A stretch of 64,000 nt of DNA from Streptomyces asiaticus (GTDB lineage Bacteria; Actinomycetota; Actinomycetes; Streptomycetales; Streptomycetaceae): contig NZ_JAGSHX010000006.1 in the NCBI RefSeq assembly GCF_018138715.1, positions 9,424,001-9,488,000 on the forward strand. Reading direction: 5' to 3'. Made by a program: the position numbers and the translations under genes. This document shows positions 1-6,451 of the stretch, piece after piece. The stretch's first letter is position 1. Each line of letters begins with the position of its first letter. Under the pieces are notes generated by a model, which worked only from the letters and a program-made list of their open reading frames with translations, was not told where the DNA came from and ran no database searches.

Positions 1-596
1 TCGGTGATCAGCGCGGCGGAGTGCTCACGGGCGTTCTGGCTGCGGTGGTCCAGATGGGTGTTGAGGGCGTAGAACTCCTTGCCGGTGTGCCGGTCGTGGA
101 AGCGCACCCAGGTGACCATCCGGACCACGGCCCCGCCCCAGGTGTTGGAGCCGATGACGTTCGGGGTGTCGGACAGCCAGAAGTGGTCGTACTCCAGGGG
201 TTCGAGCCGCCCGGTGTCGTAGAAGACGGCCATGAACTCGTCGCGGCTGCCCCCCATCCGCCCGGTGCCGATCCACGAGTAGGGCTGCCCGAGGTCGTGG
301 GCGATGTCGCGCAGCTGGCCGTACAGCCCCTCCTGGGTGCCGAGCAGATGGGGCCGGGCCCGGCGCAGCAGCTCCCGCATGACGGGACGGCGCTGCCCCC
401 AGGAGTTGGGCTCGGCGTCGCCGGCATAGCGCAGATTGAACGTCATGACGGCCAGCCGGGGACCGTCGGCGGGGGTGATCGGGGTGACGGGGGCGGCCGC
501 GGCCACGTTCTGCGGCTGGGAGGCGAGCGGAAGCGCGACGGCCGCCGCGGCCGCGGCGCGCATACCGTGACGGCGACTGAACACAGGTGCGGGCAT
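1..596 (-). CDS. Secreted endonuclease/exonuclease/phosphatase family protein (3' end outside window)
   Basis: Only the N-terminal 198 codons are in the window. The start at 596 follows a GGAGG-type ribosome site. The protein opens with a twin-arginine-like signal (SRRHGMRAAAAAAVALPLAS), so export by Tat is likely. The mature part begins LAVMTFNLRYAGDAEPNSW and continues with LLGTQEGLYGQLRDIAHDL and YALNTHLDHRSQNAREHSA. These are the metal-binding Asn, Glu and His blocks of the EEP fold (DNase I-like nucleases, phosphatases and sphingomyelinases). The family link is secure, but the substrate cannot be told: secreted Streptomyces members may be nucleases, phosphatases or lipases. The gene runs off the left edge and is divergent from the sulfotransferase gene. 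Confidence 0.85.
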   Translation of the reverse strand, partial: MPAPVFSRRHGMRAAAAAAVALPLASQPQNVAAAAPVTPITPADGPRLAVMTFNLRYAGDAEPNSWGQRRPVMRELLRRARPHLLGTQEGLYGQLRDIAHDLGQPYSWIGTGRMGGSRDEFMAVFYDTGRLEPLEYDHFWLSDTPNVIGSNTWGGAVVRMVTWVRFHDRHTGKEFYALNTHLDHRSQNAREHSAALIT

Positions 597-837
597 GGCT
601 CCTCCAAGGTCTTGAAGGTGCGGTGACGGCCTCAAGTGTCGGACCCCGCGGTGTGGGGGGTGTGTCCTGCGGTGGCCGTCCGGTGGAACGTACGGTCACG
701 CCGAGCCGACCTCAAGAGCGCCTGCGGAGACCACCGGTGACGAGGGACCCCATGAGTGACGGAAGTGGCCGCGGGTGCGCGGGGGTGACGATGGGTAGGG
801 AGGCCGGTAGTCGTCGGAGACGGAAGGGGCACCTGGG

Positions 838-1845
838 GTGACCGTACGGCCGCTGACCTTCGTCGTGGGAACCGGACGCTGCGGTTCGACCGCTCTGTCG
901 CGCATCCTGCGGCTGCATCCGGATCTGCTCAGCGTGAGCGAGCTGATCGCCTCGCTGGAGCCGGACGCGCTGCCCGAGGCGCCGCTGACCGGGGCGGAGT
1001 TCTGGCGGATCCTCGCCACTCCGCGGTCGTTCGCCAACCGTGTCATCCGCGACGGCATCCCGCTGCCCGAGTACCGGTATCCGCATGTCAAGGGGCGGTT
1101 CTCGGTGGCGGGCGGTGGCATTCCGGCGGTGTGCATGATGACGCTGCCCCATCTCACCGACGACCCCGACGCGCTGTTCGACGCGCTGGAGCCGGAGCTG
1201 TCCCGGCGGCCCGCGGCGCCGGTGGCCGACCACTACCGGGCGCTGTTCGACCTGCTGGGGGAGCGGTTCGGCCGGCGGGCCGTCGTGGAGCGGTCCGGCT
1301 ATTCGCTGCGGTCGGTGCCCCGGCTGAGGGAGGTCTTCCCCGAGGCCCGGTTCGTCCACCTCCACCGGGACGGCGCCGACTGCGCGCTCTCCATGAGCCG
1401 CCACCCCGGATTCCGGCTGATCCAGTTGATGACGGAGCGCGCCACGAGCACCGAGGACCTCCCGGCCGGTCTCGCGGCGTTGCTCAGCGACGACGAGGCC
1501 GATCTGCGGCCGCTGTACGAACGGTCCGTGCCCGTGGCCGAGTTCGGCGAGCTGTGGTCGAGCACGATCGTCGAGGGGCTGGGGCATCTGTCACGGCTCC
1601 CCGCCGCGATCCGGATGTCCCTGTCGTACGAGGGCCTTCTCGACGCGCCCGGGCGCGAGCTCACCCGGCTGGCCCATCACCTCGGGGTGGACCCCCTCCC
1701 GGAGTGGCTGGCGGCCGGACGCGCCTTGCTCGACGGCGACCGCCGGGGCACGGCCGCCGCCACGCTGCCGCCCGCCGAACTGGCCGCACTCCGCGAGAGC
1801 TGCGCCCCCGGCGCCCGGGCCTTGAGCCTGGCCGATGGTGGCTGA
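838..1845 (+). CDS. Sulfotransferase family protein
   Basis: The 335-residue protein starts TFVVGTGRCGSTALSRIL, the 5'-phosphosulfate-binding loop of PAPS-dependent sulfotransferases. Later comes FVHLHRDGADCALSMSRH, which fits the 3'-phosphate-binding Arg/Ser block. It would move a sulfuryl group from PAPS onto a small molecule or glycan; the acceptor is unknown. No signal peptide or membrane segment is seen, so it should be cytosolic. The GTG start at 838 has a purine-rich site (GGAAGGGGC) about 10 nt upstream. The gene stands alone, and its stop codon lies at the head of a tandem-repeat tract. Family assignment is firm; role is open. Confidence 0.8.
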   Translation: MTVRPLTFVVGTGRCGSTALSRILRLHPDLLSVSELIASLEPDALPEAPLTGAEFWRILATPRSFANRVIRDGIPLPEYRYPHVKGRFSVAGGGIPAVCMMTLPHLTDDPDALFDALEPELSRRPAAPVADHYRALFDLLGERFGRRAVVERSGYSLRSVPRLREVFPEARFVHLHRDGADCALSMSRHPGFRLIQLMTERATSTEDLPAGLAALLSDDEADLRPLYERSVPVAEFGELWSSTIVEGLGHLSRLPAAIRMSLSYEGLLDAPGRELTRLAHHLGVDPLPEWLAAGRALLDGDRRGTAAATLPPAELAALRESCAPGARALSLADGG

Positions 1846-1972
1846 GCGGGGCCCACAGCCTCCACCACGGCGGGTGAGCGGGGCCCACGGCCTGGCGGGC
1901 GGCGGGTGAGCGGGGCCCACGGCCTGGCGGGCGGCGGGTGAGCGGGGCCCACGGCCTGGCGGGCGGCGGGTG
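1845..1972. repeat. Four 32-bp direct tandem repeats starting at the sulfotransferase stop codon
   Basis: Units lie at 1845-1876, 1877-1908, 1909-1940 and 1941-1972. Each begins AGCGGGGCCCACGGCC and ends GGCGGGTG. The last three are identical and the first differs in its middle. Each unit carries a copy of the TGAGCGGG stop-codon context of the upstream gene, as expected from duplication of the gene end. No protein is assigned here. Confidence 0.9.
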
Positions 1973-1974
1973 AG

Positions 1975-2082
1975 CCCGGCCCACGGCCCGGCCCACGGCT
2001 CGGCCCACGGCTCGGCCCACGGCTCGGCCCACGGCTCGGCCCACGGCTCGGCCCACGGCTCGGCCCACGGCTCGGCCCACGG
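1975..2082. repeat. Nine 12-bp tandem repeats (CTCGGCCCACGG)
   Basis: This tract follows the 32-bp repeats directly. The two first units read CCCGGCCCACGG and the next seven read CTCGGCCCACGG. All frames stay open because the unit is a multiple of three; the minus strand would read (WAEP)n. It fills the gap between the convergent sulfotransferase and LysR genes. I read it as a simple-sequence expansion rather than a gene. Confidence 0.9.
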
Positions 2083-2122
2083 CGGCTGAGAGGCCCCGGC
2101 GCCGGATGCGATCGGCCGGGCG

Positions 2123-3049
2123 TCAGGCCGTCGCCGCTGCCACCGCGTCCCCCGACTGTTCGACCGCCACCGCTCGCAGCGCCTCCAGCAGCGCGGCCAC
2201 CGCGGGCACCCTGGCCGCCTCCGGCCGCAGCAGCGCGCAGACATGGCGCCGGGGCCAGTCGTCCAGCGGGCGCGGCTCGACCCGCGGATCGGGCCGGGGC
2301 AGCAGCCCGAGGCCGTCCATCAGGGCGATGCCCACCCCGTCGCCCACCAGGCCGAGGGTCGTCGCCTGGTCATCGGTCGTGGTCACCACCCGGGGCTCGA
2401 ACCCCGCCTCCGCGCAGCGGCGCAGCAGCCGCTCGCGGTCCCGCTCCAGGATCCACCGCTCCCGCGCCAGATCGGGGAGGCGGACGCTGCGCCGCCCGGC
2501 GAGCGCATGGCCCCGCGGCAGCAGCACATGGCGGCGGTCGACCAGCAGCGGGACCCGGCGCAGCGAGGTCTCCGCGGGCTCCGCCGCCTCTCCCGGCTCA
2601 TCGTCGGCGACGATCGCCAGATCGGTCTCGCCCGAGGCCAGCAGCCGGTACGCGTCATGGGAGGCGGTCTGGCCCAGCTCCACCTCCACCTCGATACGGG
2701 AGGCGCCCAGCCGGGCCAGCGCCGCGGGCAGCACGGCGACGCAGACGCTCTGCACCGAGGACATCCGCACCCGGCCACGGGTGCGCGCGGCGAGCGCCTC
2801 GAACTCGTTCTCCACGTCCCGCAGCCCGGCCAGCACTCCCCGGGCGCGCTCGGCGAGTCTGTGGCCCGCGGGCGTGAGCCGCACCCCCCGTCCCGCCTTG
2901 ACCGTCAGCGGCATGCCCACGGCACGTTCCAGCGCGCGCATGTGATAGCTGATGGCCGGCTGGGTGTAACCGAGGTGGTCCGCCGCGGCGCTGTACGAGC
3001 CGGAGCGACAGACCTCTGCGAGCACGGTGAGCTGGCGAAGTTCGATCAC
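2123..3049 (-). CDS. LysR-family transcriptional regulator of the terpenoid operon
   Basis: The 308-residue product begins (V)IELRQLTVLAEVCRSGSYSAAADHLGYTQPAISYHMRALE, a standard LysR winged helix-turn-helix in residues 1-60. A LysR substrate-binding domain follows from about residue 90 to 295. The GTG start at 3049 sits where LysR proteins normally begin; the frame is open much further upstream, but that part does not resemble protein. The gene is divergent from the aminotransferase-led operon across a 276-bp AT-rich gap with a T-N11-A palindrome only 9-25 bp upstream of this start. The arrangement fits a pathway-specific activator that also controls itself. The inducer is unknown. Confidence 0.9.
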   Translation of the reverse strand: MIELRQLTVLAEVCRSGSYSAAADHLGYTQPAISYHMRALERAVGMPLTVKAGRGVRLTPAGHRLAERARGVLAGLRDVENEFEALAARTRGRVRMSSVQSVCVAVLPAALARLGASRIEVEVELGQTASHDAYRLLASGETDLAIVADDEPGEAAEPAETSLRRVPLLVDRRHVLLPRGHALAGRRSVRLPDLARERWILERDRERLLRRCAEAGFEPRVVTTTDDQATTLGLVGDGVGIALMDGLGLLPRPDPRVEPRPLDDWPRRHVCALLRPEAARVPAVAALLEALRAVAVEQSGDAVAAATA

Positions 3050-3057
3050 TACAGGAA

Positions 3058-3074
3058 GATAAAAATCGTTTATC
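3058..3074. promoter_or_regulatory. Likely LysR operator (T-N11-A palindrome)
   Basis: GATAAA-AATCG-TTTATC is a perfect 6-5-6 inverted repeat that also fits the T-N11-A rule of LysR boxes (T3060, A3072). It lies in a short AT-rich island (about 3055-3125) next to the LysR start. Binding is inferred from position and shape. Confidence 0.6.
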
Positions 3075-3325
3075 AATTTCCGAAAGACTTTAATTGGACG
3101 CGTGATCGATAGGCCGTCAAAATCATGGTGACGGATTTCGCCCGTACTCGCCCATTGAAGTGACCGATCGGACACGGCCCCACCCGCACTGGCCGACCGT
3201 ACGGTCACACCCCGCCCACGACGGTTTCCTTCCCACCGATCCGGCCGGACCGGCATGGGGAACCGGGCGCGGTGACATTCCTCCCTCCGCCCGAATCCCC
3301 CGCTGGAATGGATGGATGGTGCCCG

Positions 3326-4366
3326 ATGCATGATGGCTGGAATCGCATGACTCCGGTGGTCGCGGAGAACAATCCGTTCCATCAGATGTCGCTCAACGAA
3401 ACCGTTCACCCTCCGCTTCCGGAAGTGGTGGACGCCGTCCTGCGCACCGCGCGGACCGCCCACCGTACCCTGGATGCCCTCGGCAGCGGGCTCTGTCAGG
3501 CCCTCGCCGCACATCTGGGGGTGGCGCCGGAGCGGGTGCTCGCCGGACCGGGCTCCGGCGCGCTGCTCCAGCAGCTCTTCTCCACCCTCACCGGACCGGA
3601 CACCGACACGGTGCACGCCTGGCCCTCCTGGGAGGCGTACCCGATGATGGCGGCCAACGCCGGATCCACCACCGTCCGGGTGCCGCTCACCGGATACGAC
3701 CATGACCTGAAGGCGATGGCGGACGCCGTCACCGACCGCACCCGCATGGTCCTGCTGTGCACCCCCAACAACCCCACCGGCACCGCCCTGGAGCACGACC
3801 AGATCCTTCGCTTCCTGGACCGGCTCCCCGCACACGTCACCGTCGTCATCGACGAGGCGTACCGGGACTTCGCCGACCCCGGCGCCATCGCCGACGGCAT
3901 CGCCCTGCACCGCGCCGATGAACGGGTCTGTGTGGTGCGGACGTTCTCCAAGTCGTACGGGCTGCTCAGCCTGCGGGTCGGCTATCTCGTGGCGCATGAG
4001 CCCGTACTCGCCCCGCTCCGCACGATCCTGCCCTTCTACCGGGTGAGCGCCGTGGCGCAGGAGGCCGCCCTGGCCGCGCTCGGCGCCCATGAGCGGGTGC
4101 TCCGGCAGTGCGCCGAGACCGCCGAGGAGCGCGACCGGCTGCACCGGATCCTGCTCGACCAGGGCTGGGAGGCGCCCGCGAGCCAGGGCAACTTCCTGTG
4201 GCTGCCCATGACGTCCGGTGTGGAGCGCTTCACCCAGTTCTGCGCGGACCACGGCGTGGTGGTGTGCGGCAAACCGGGCGAGGGGATACGGGTGACCGTC
4301 GCCGAGCCCGAGGCCAACCAGGCGTTCGCGGAGCTCGCCGGGAAGTACCGGGAGGCGTCCCGGTGA
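3326..4366 (+). CDS. PLP-dependent aminotransferase, HisC-like
   Basis: About 346 residues of fold-type I aminotransferase. Visible are PNNPTG, the VVIDEAYRDFAD block with the PLP-contacting Asp and Tyr, the SKSYGLLSLRVGY segment with the Schiff-base lysine, and a C-terminal Arg in GIRVTVAEP. The N-terminal NPFHQMSLNETVHPP fits histidinol-phosphate aminotransferase relatives, but no other his gene is near, so it probably serves the operon's pathway. Start is uncertain: ATG codons at 3308, 3326 and 3347 are in frame and none has a strong ribosome site. The stop overlaps the polyprenyl synthase GTG by 4 nt. It could load nitrogen onto the product or act on a keto-acid starter. Confidence 0.85.
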   Translation: MHDGWNRMTPVVAENNPFHQMSLNETVHPPLPEVVDAVLRTARTAHRTLDALGSGLCQALAAHLGVAPERVLAGPGSGALLQQLFSTLTGPDTDTVHAWPSWEAYPMMAANAGSTTVRVPLTGYDHDLKAMADAVTDRTRMVLLCTPNNPTGTALEHDQILRFLDRLPAHVTVVIDEAYRDFADPGAIADGIALHRADERVCVVRTFSKSYGLLSLRVGYLVAHEPVLAPLRTILPFYRVSAVAQEAALAALGAHERVLRQCAETAEERDRLHRILLDQGWEAPASQGNFLWLPMTSGVERFTQFCADHGVVVCGKPGEGIRVTVAEPEANQAFAELAGKYREASR

Positions 4367-5412
4367 CCCCGCCCGACGCCGCGGTCACCGAGGTGGCCGA
4401 CCCGCTGGCCGAGGCCGCCTCCACCATGGAGCTCCTGCTGCGCGAGCTCGACCGGCGCTGGCCGCGGGGGGCCGAACGCCTCCACCAGATGTCCCGGTAC
4501 GCCGTGCTCCCGGCCGGGAAGCTGCTGCGGCCGCTGCTGCTCATGGAGTCGGCCGAGGCGGTGGGCGGCGGCGGACCCGCCGTCGTCCCGGCCGCGCTGA
4601 GCGTGGAGTACCTCCATGTGGGATCCCTCGTCCACGACGACGTCATCGACGGCGACACCATGCGGCGGGGCCGCCCGTCCGTCGTGGCGCGCTACGGAAC
4701 CACCGACGCCATCGTCACCGGGGACGCCCTGATGCTGGGCATGTTCGGCGTGCTCACCGACGGCGCCGAGGACTCCGGACCGCTCACCGAGGACATCGGC
4801 GGGCTGCCGCCGGACCGGGTCCTCGGGGCGGTGCGGGTCTTCGCCCGGGCGGGCGTCGACCTGTGCCGCGGCCAGGCGATGGAGGGCGAACTCCGCGGCG
4901 ACCTCGGCTGCGGGCTCGACCGGTATCTCACCATGAGCGCGCTGAAGACCGGGGCGCTGTTCCGGGCCGCCTGCCGGGGCGGGGCGATCCTGGGCGGCGG
5001 ATCCCCCGCCCAGCAGCAGGCGCTCACCTCCTACGCCGAACATCTGGGGCTGGCCTTCCAGATGCACGACGACCTGCTGCCGTACACCAGCGACAGCCGC
5101 ACCACCGGCAAGTCCGCGCTCAGCGACATCGCGGCCGCCCGGCCCACCTTCCCCGTCCTGCTCTGCCACGCCATGGCCGGCGCCCCGGCCCGCGCCCGGC
5201 TGGAGGCGGCGCTCGGCGGCGCCCTGCCCGCGGCCGACGCGCTGCGGACGGTGCACGAGCTGCTGGAGACCACCGGCGCGCTCACCGCCGCGCGGGACCG
5301 GGCCACGGCCCAGGCCGACCGGGCCACATCCTGTCTGGAGCAGCTGCCCCGCTCCCGGGCCACCGCCGTACTCGCGGCGGTGGCCGATCTGTCGGTCAGC
5401 CGGGACCGGTGA
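4363..5412 (+). CDS. Polyprenyl diphosphate synthase (trans-isoprenyl, GGPP-synthase type)
   Basis: The 349-residue protein belongs to the all-alpha trans-prenyltransferase family. The first aspartate-rich motif is complete (LVHDDVIDGDTMRRGRPS). The second reads MHDDLLPYTSD, with Pro where the classical DDxxD has its last Asp, followed by TGKSALSDI. It should join IPP to an allylic primer and supply the C15-C25 chain for the operon; chain length cannot be fixed by eye. The GTG start at 4363 overlaps the aminotransferase stop (GTGA) and has GGAGG just upstream, so translation is coupled. Confidence 0.92.
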   Translation: MTPPDAAVTEVADPLAEAASTMELLLRELDRRWPRGAERLHQMSRYAVLPAGKLLRPLLLMESAEAVGGGGPAVVPAALSVEYLHVGSLVHDDVIDGDTMRRGRPSVVARYGTTDAIVTGDALMLGMFGVLTDGAEDSGPLTEDIGGLPPDRVLGAVRVFARAGVDLCRGQAMEGELRGDLGCGLDRYLTMSALKTGALFRAACRGGAILGGGSPAQQQALTSYAEHLGLAFQMHDDLLPYTSDSRTTGKSALSDIAAARPTFPVLLCHAMAGAPARARLEAALGGALPAADALRTVHELLETTGALTAARDRATAQADRATSCLEQLPRSRATAVLAAVADLSVSRDR

Positions 5413-5416
5413 CGCC

Positions 5417-6418
5417 GTGGCGGCCCCGCGCACCGCACTCCTGGCCCATCTGCAGACCTGGCGCCCGTACACCCTCTGGTATCCCGGGCTGGTCGGACTC
5501 GCCGGAGCCACCCTCGCCGGAGCGCACCCGACTACGGGCCAGCTCATGGTGGCCTGGGCCGCGCCGACCCTCGGCTGGGTCGCCGGCCACTACCTCGGCG
5601 ACTACTACGACCGTGACCTCGACGCGCTCAGCAAGCCCCAACGGCCCATACCCTCAGGGCGGTTGAGCCCACGCACCGCCGTGGCCGCGGGCATCGGCTG
5701 CATCGTGGCCGTCGCCGCGCTGGCCCTGTGGGCGAACTGGCGCGCCGTGGCCGTGGCCGCCGCCGCCATGGCGGGCATCGTGGCGTACAGCCGGGTCCTC
5801 AAGGGGCGGGGCCTGCCGGGCAATCTCATCCGCGGCGTGCTGACCGCGCTCACCGTGCTCTTCGGCGCGATGGCCGTCCAGCCGTGGCCACCCTGGCGGG
5901 CGCTGCCCTTCGCCCTGGTGTTCCTGGCCCATGACACCGCGTCCAACCTCGTCGGCACCCTCCGCGACGTCGACGGCGACCGCGAGGGCGGCTACGCCAC
6001 CGTGCCGGTGCGCCGGGGCCTCCGGCGCGCCACCCACACCGCGGCCGCGCTGTACCTGGCCGCCGTGGCCGTGGCCTGCGCCGCCACCGGGCTGGTGCCC
6101 AGGGACACGGCCGGGTATCTCGTACTGCTGTCGGCGGCGGCGCTGTGCGGCGCGGGCGCCTTCGGGCTGCTGCTGCGGTCACCGGGGCACCTCGCCCCCG
6201 CGCTGGCGCTGCGCGCCCACGCCGTCCTCGTCGCCGAACGCCTGGTGCTGGCCGCGGCGGTGGTGGCCGCGGGCGCCGGAGCGGCACCGGCCCTGGCACT
6301 GCTGACGCCGCTCCTCGCGGTCAGCGTCATCACCCAGAGCCGGATGCGGTCCCGCCACGAGTTCCCCGCGCCACCCCTGACCGACGGCGGGCCCACCCTC
6401 CCCGAACCCCGCCCCTGA
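5417..6418 (+). CDS. UbiA-family membrane prenyltransferase or UbiA-type terpene cyclase
   Basis: A 333-residue polytopic membrane protein with about eight hydrophobic helices. The first UbiA motif reads GDYYDRDLD (residues 61-69): the three Asp are present, but the usual leading Asn is Gly. The second reads LRDVDGDREGG, the DxxGD form also seen in archaeal and chlorophyll-type members. It would bind the prenyl diphosphate from the preceding enzyme through Mg2+. No gene for an aromatic acceptor is in the operon. It may therefore prenylate an imported acceptor or act as a UbiA-type cyclase. It starts with GTG 4 nt after the synthase stop. Confidence 0.85.
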   Translation: MAAPRTALLAHLQTWRPYTLWYPGLVGLAGATLAGAHPTTGQLMVAWAAPTLGWVAGHYLGDYYDRDLDALSKPQRPIPSGRLSPRTAVAAGIGCIVAVAALALWANWRAVAVAAAAMAGIVAYSRVLKGRGLPGNLIRGVLTALTVLFGAMAVQPWPPWRALPFALVFLAHDTASNLVGTLRDVDGDREGGYATVPVRRGLRRATHTAAALYLAAVAVACAATGLVPRDTAGYLVLLSAAALCGAGAFGLLLRSPGHLAPALALRAHAVLVAERLVLAAAVVAAGAGAAPALALLTPLLAVSVITQSRMRSRHEFPAPPLTDGGPTLPEPRP

Positions 6419-6451
6419 GACGGCGCGCCACCAGCAGAAGGGTCCGATCGC

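Noticed and set aside
1845..2082. CRISPR-like repeat array
   Set aside because: The repeats are directly adjacent without unique spacers, and no cas gene is present. The same holds for 8174-8443 and 51013-51085.
1591..2244. A (WAEP)n repeat protein on the minus strand
   Set aside because: The frame has no start context, and its flanks are Arg/Pro-rich shadow. The repeat arises because a 12-bp unit leaves all frames open.
2123..4252. A 709-codon open frame on the minus strand covering the LysR gene and the aminotransferase gene
   Set aside because: Only the part up to 3049 resembles LysR. The rest is the mirror of the aminotransferase gene and reflects the lack of stop codons in GC-rich DNA.
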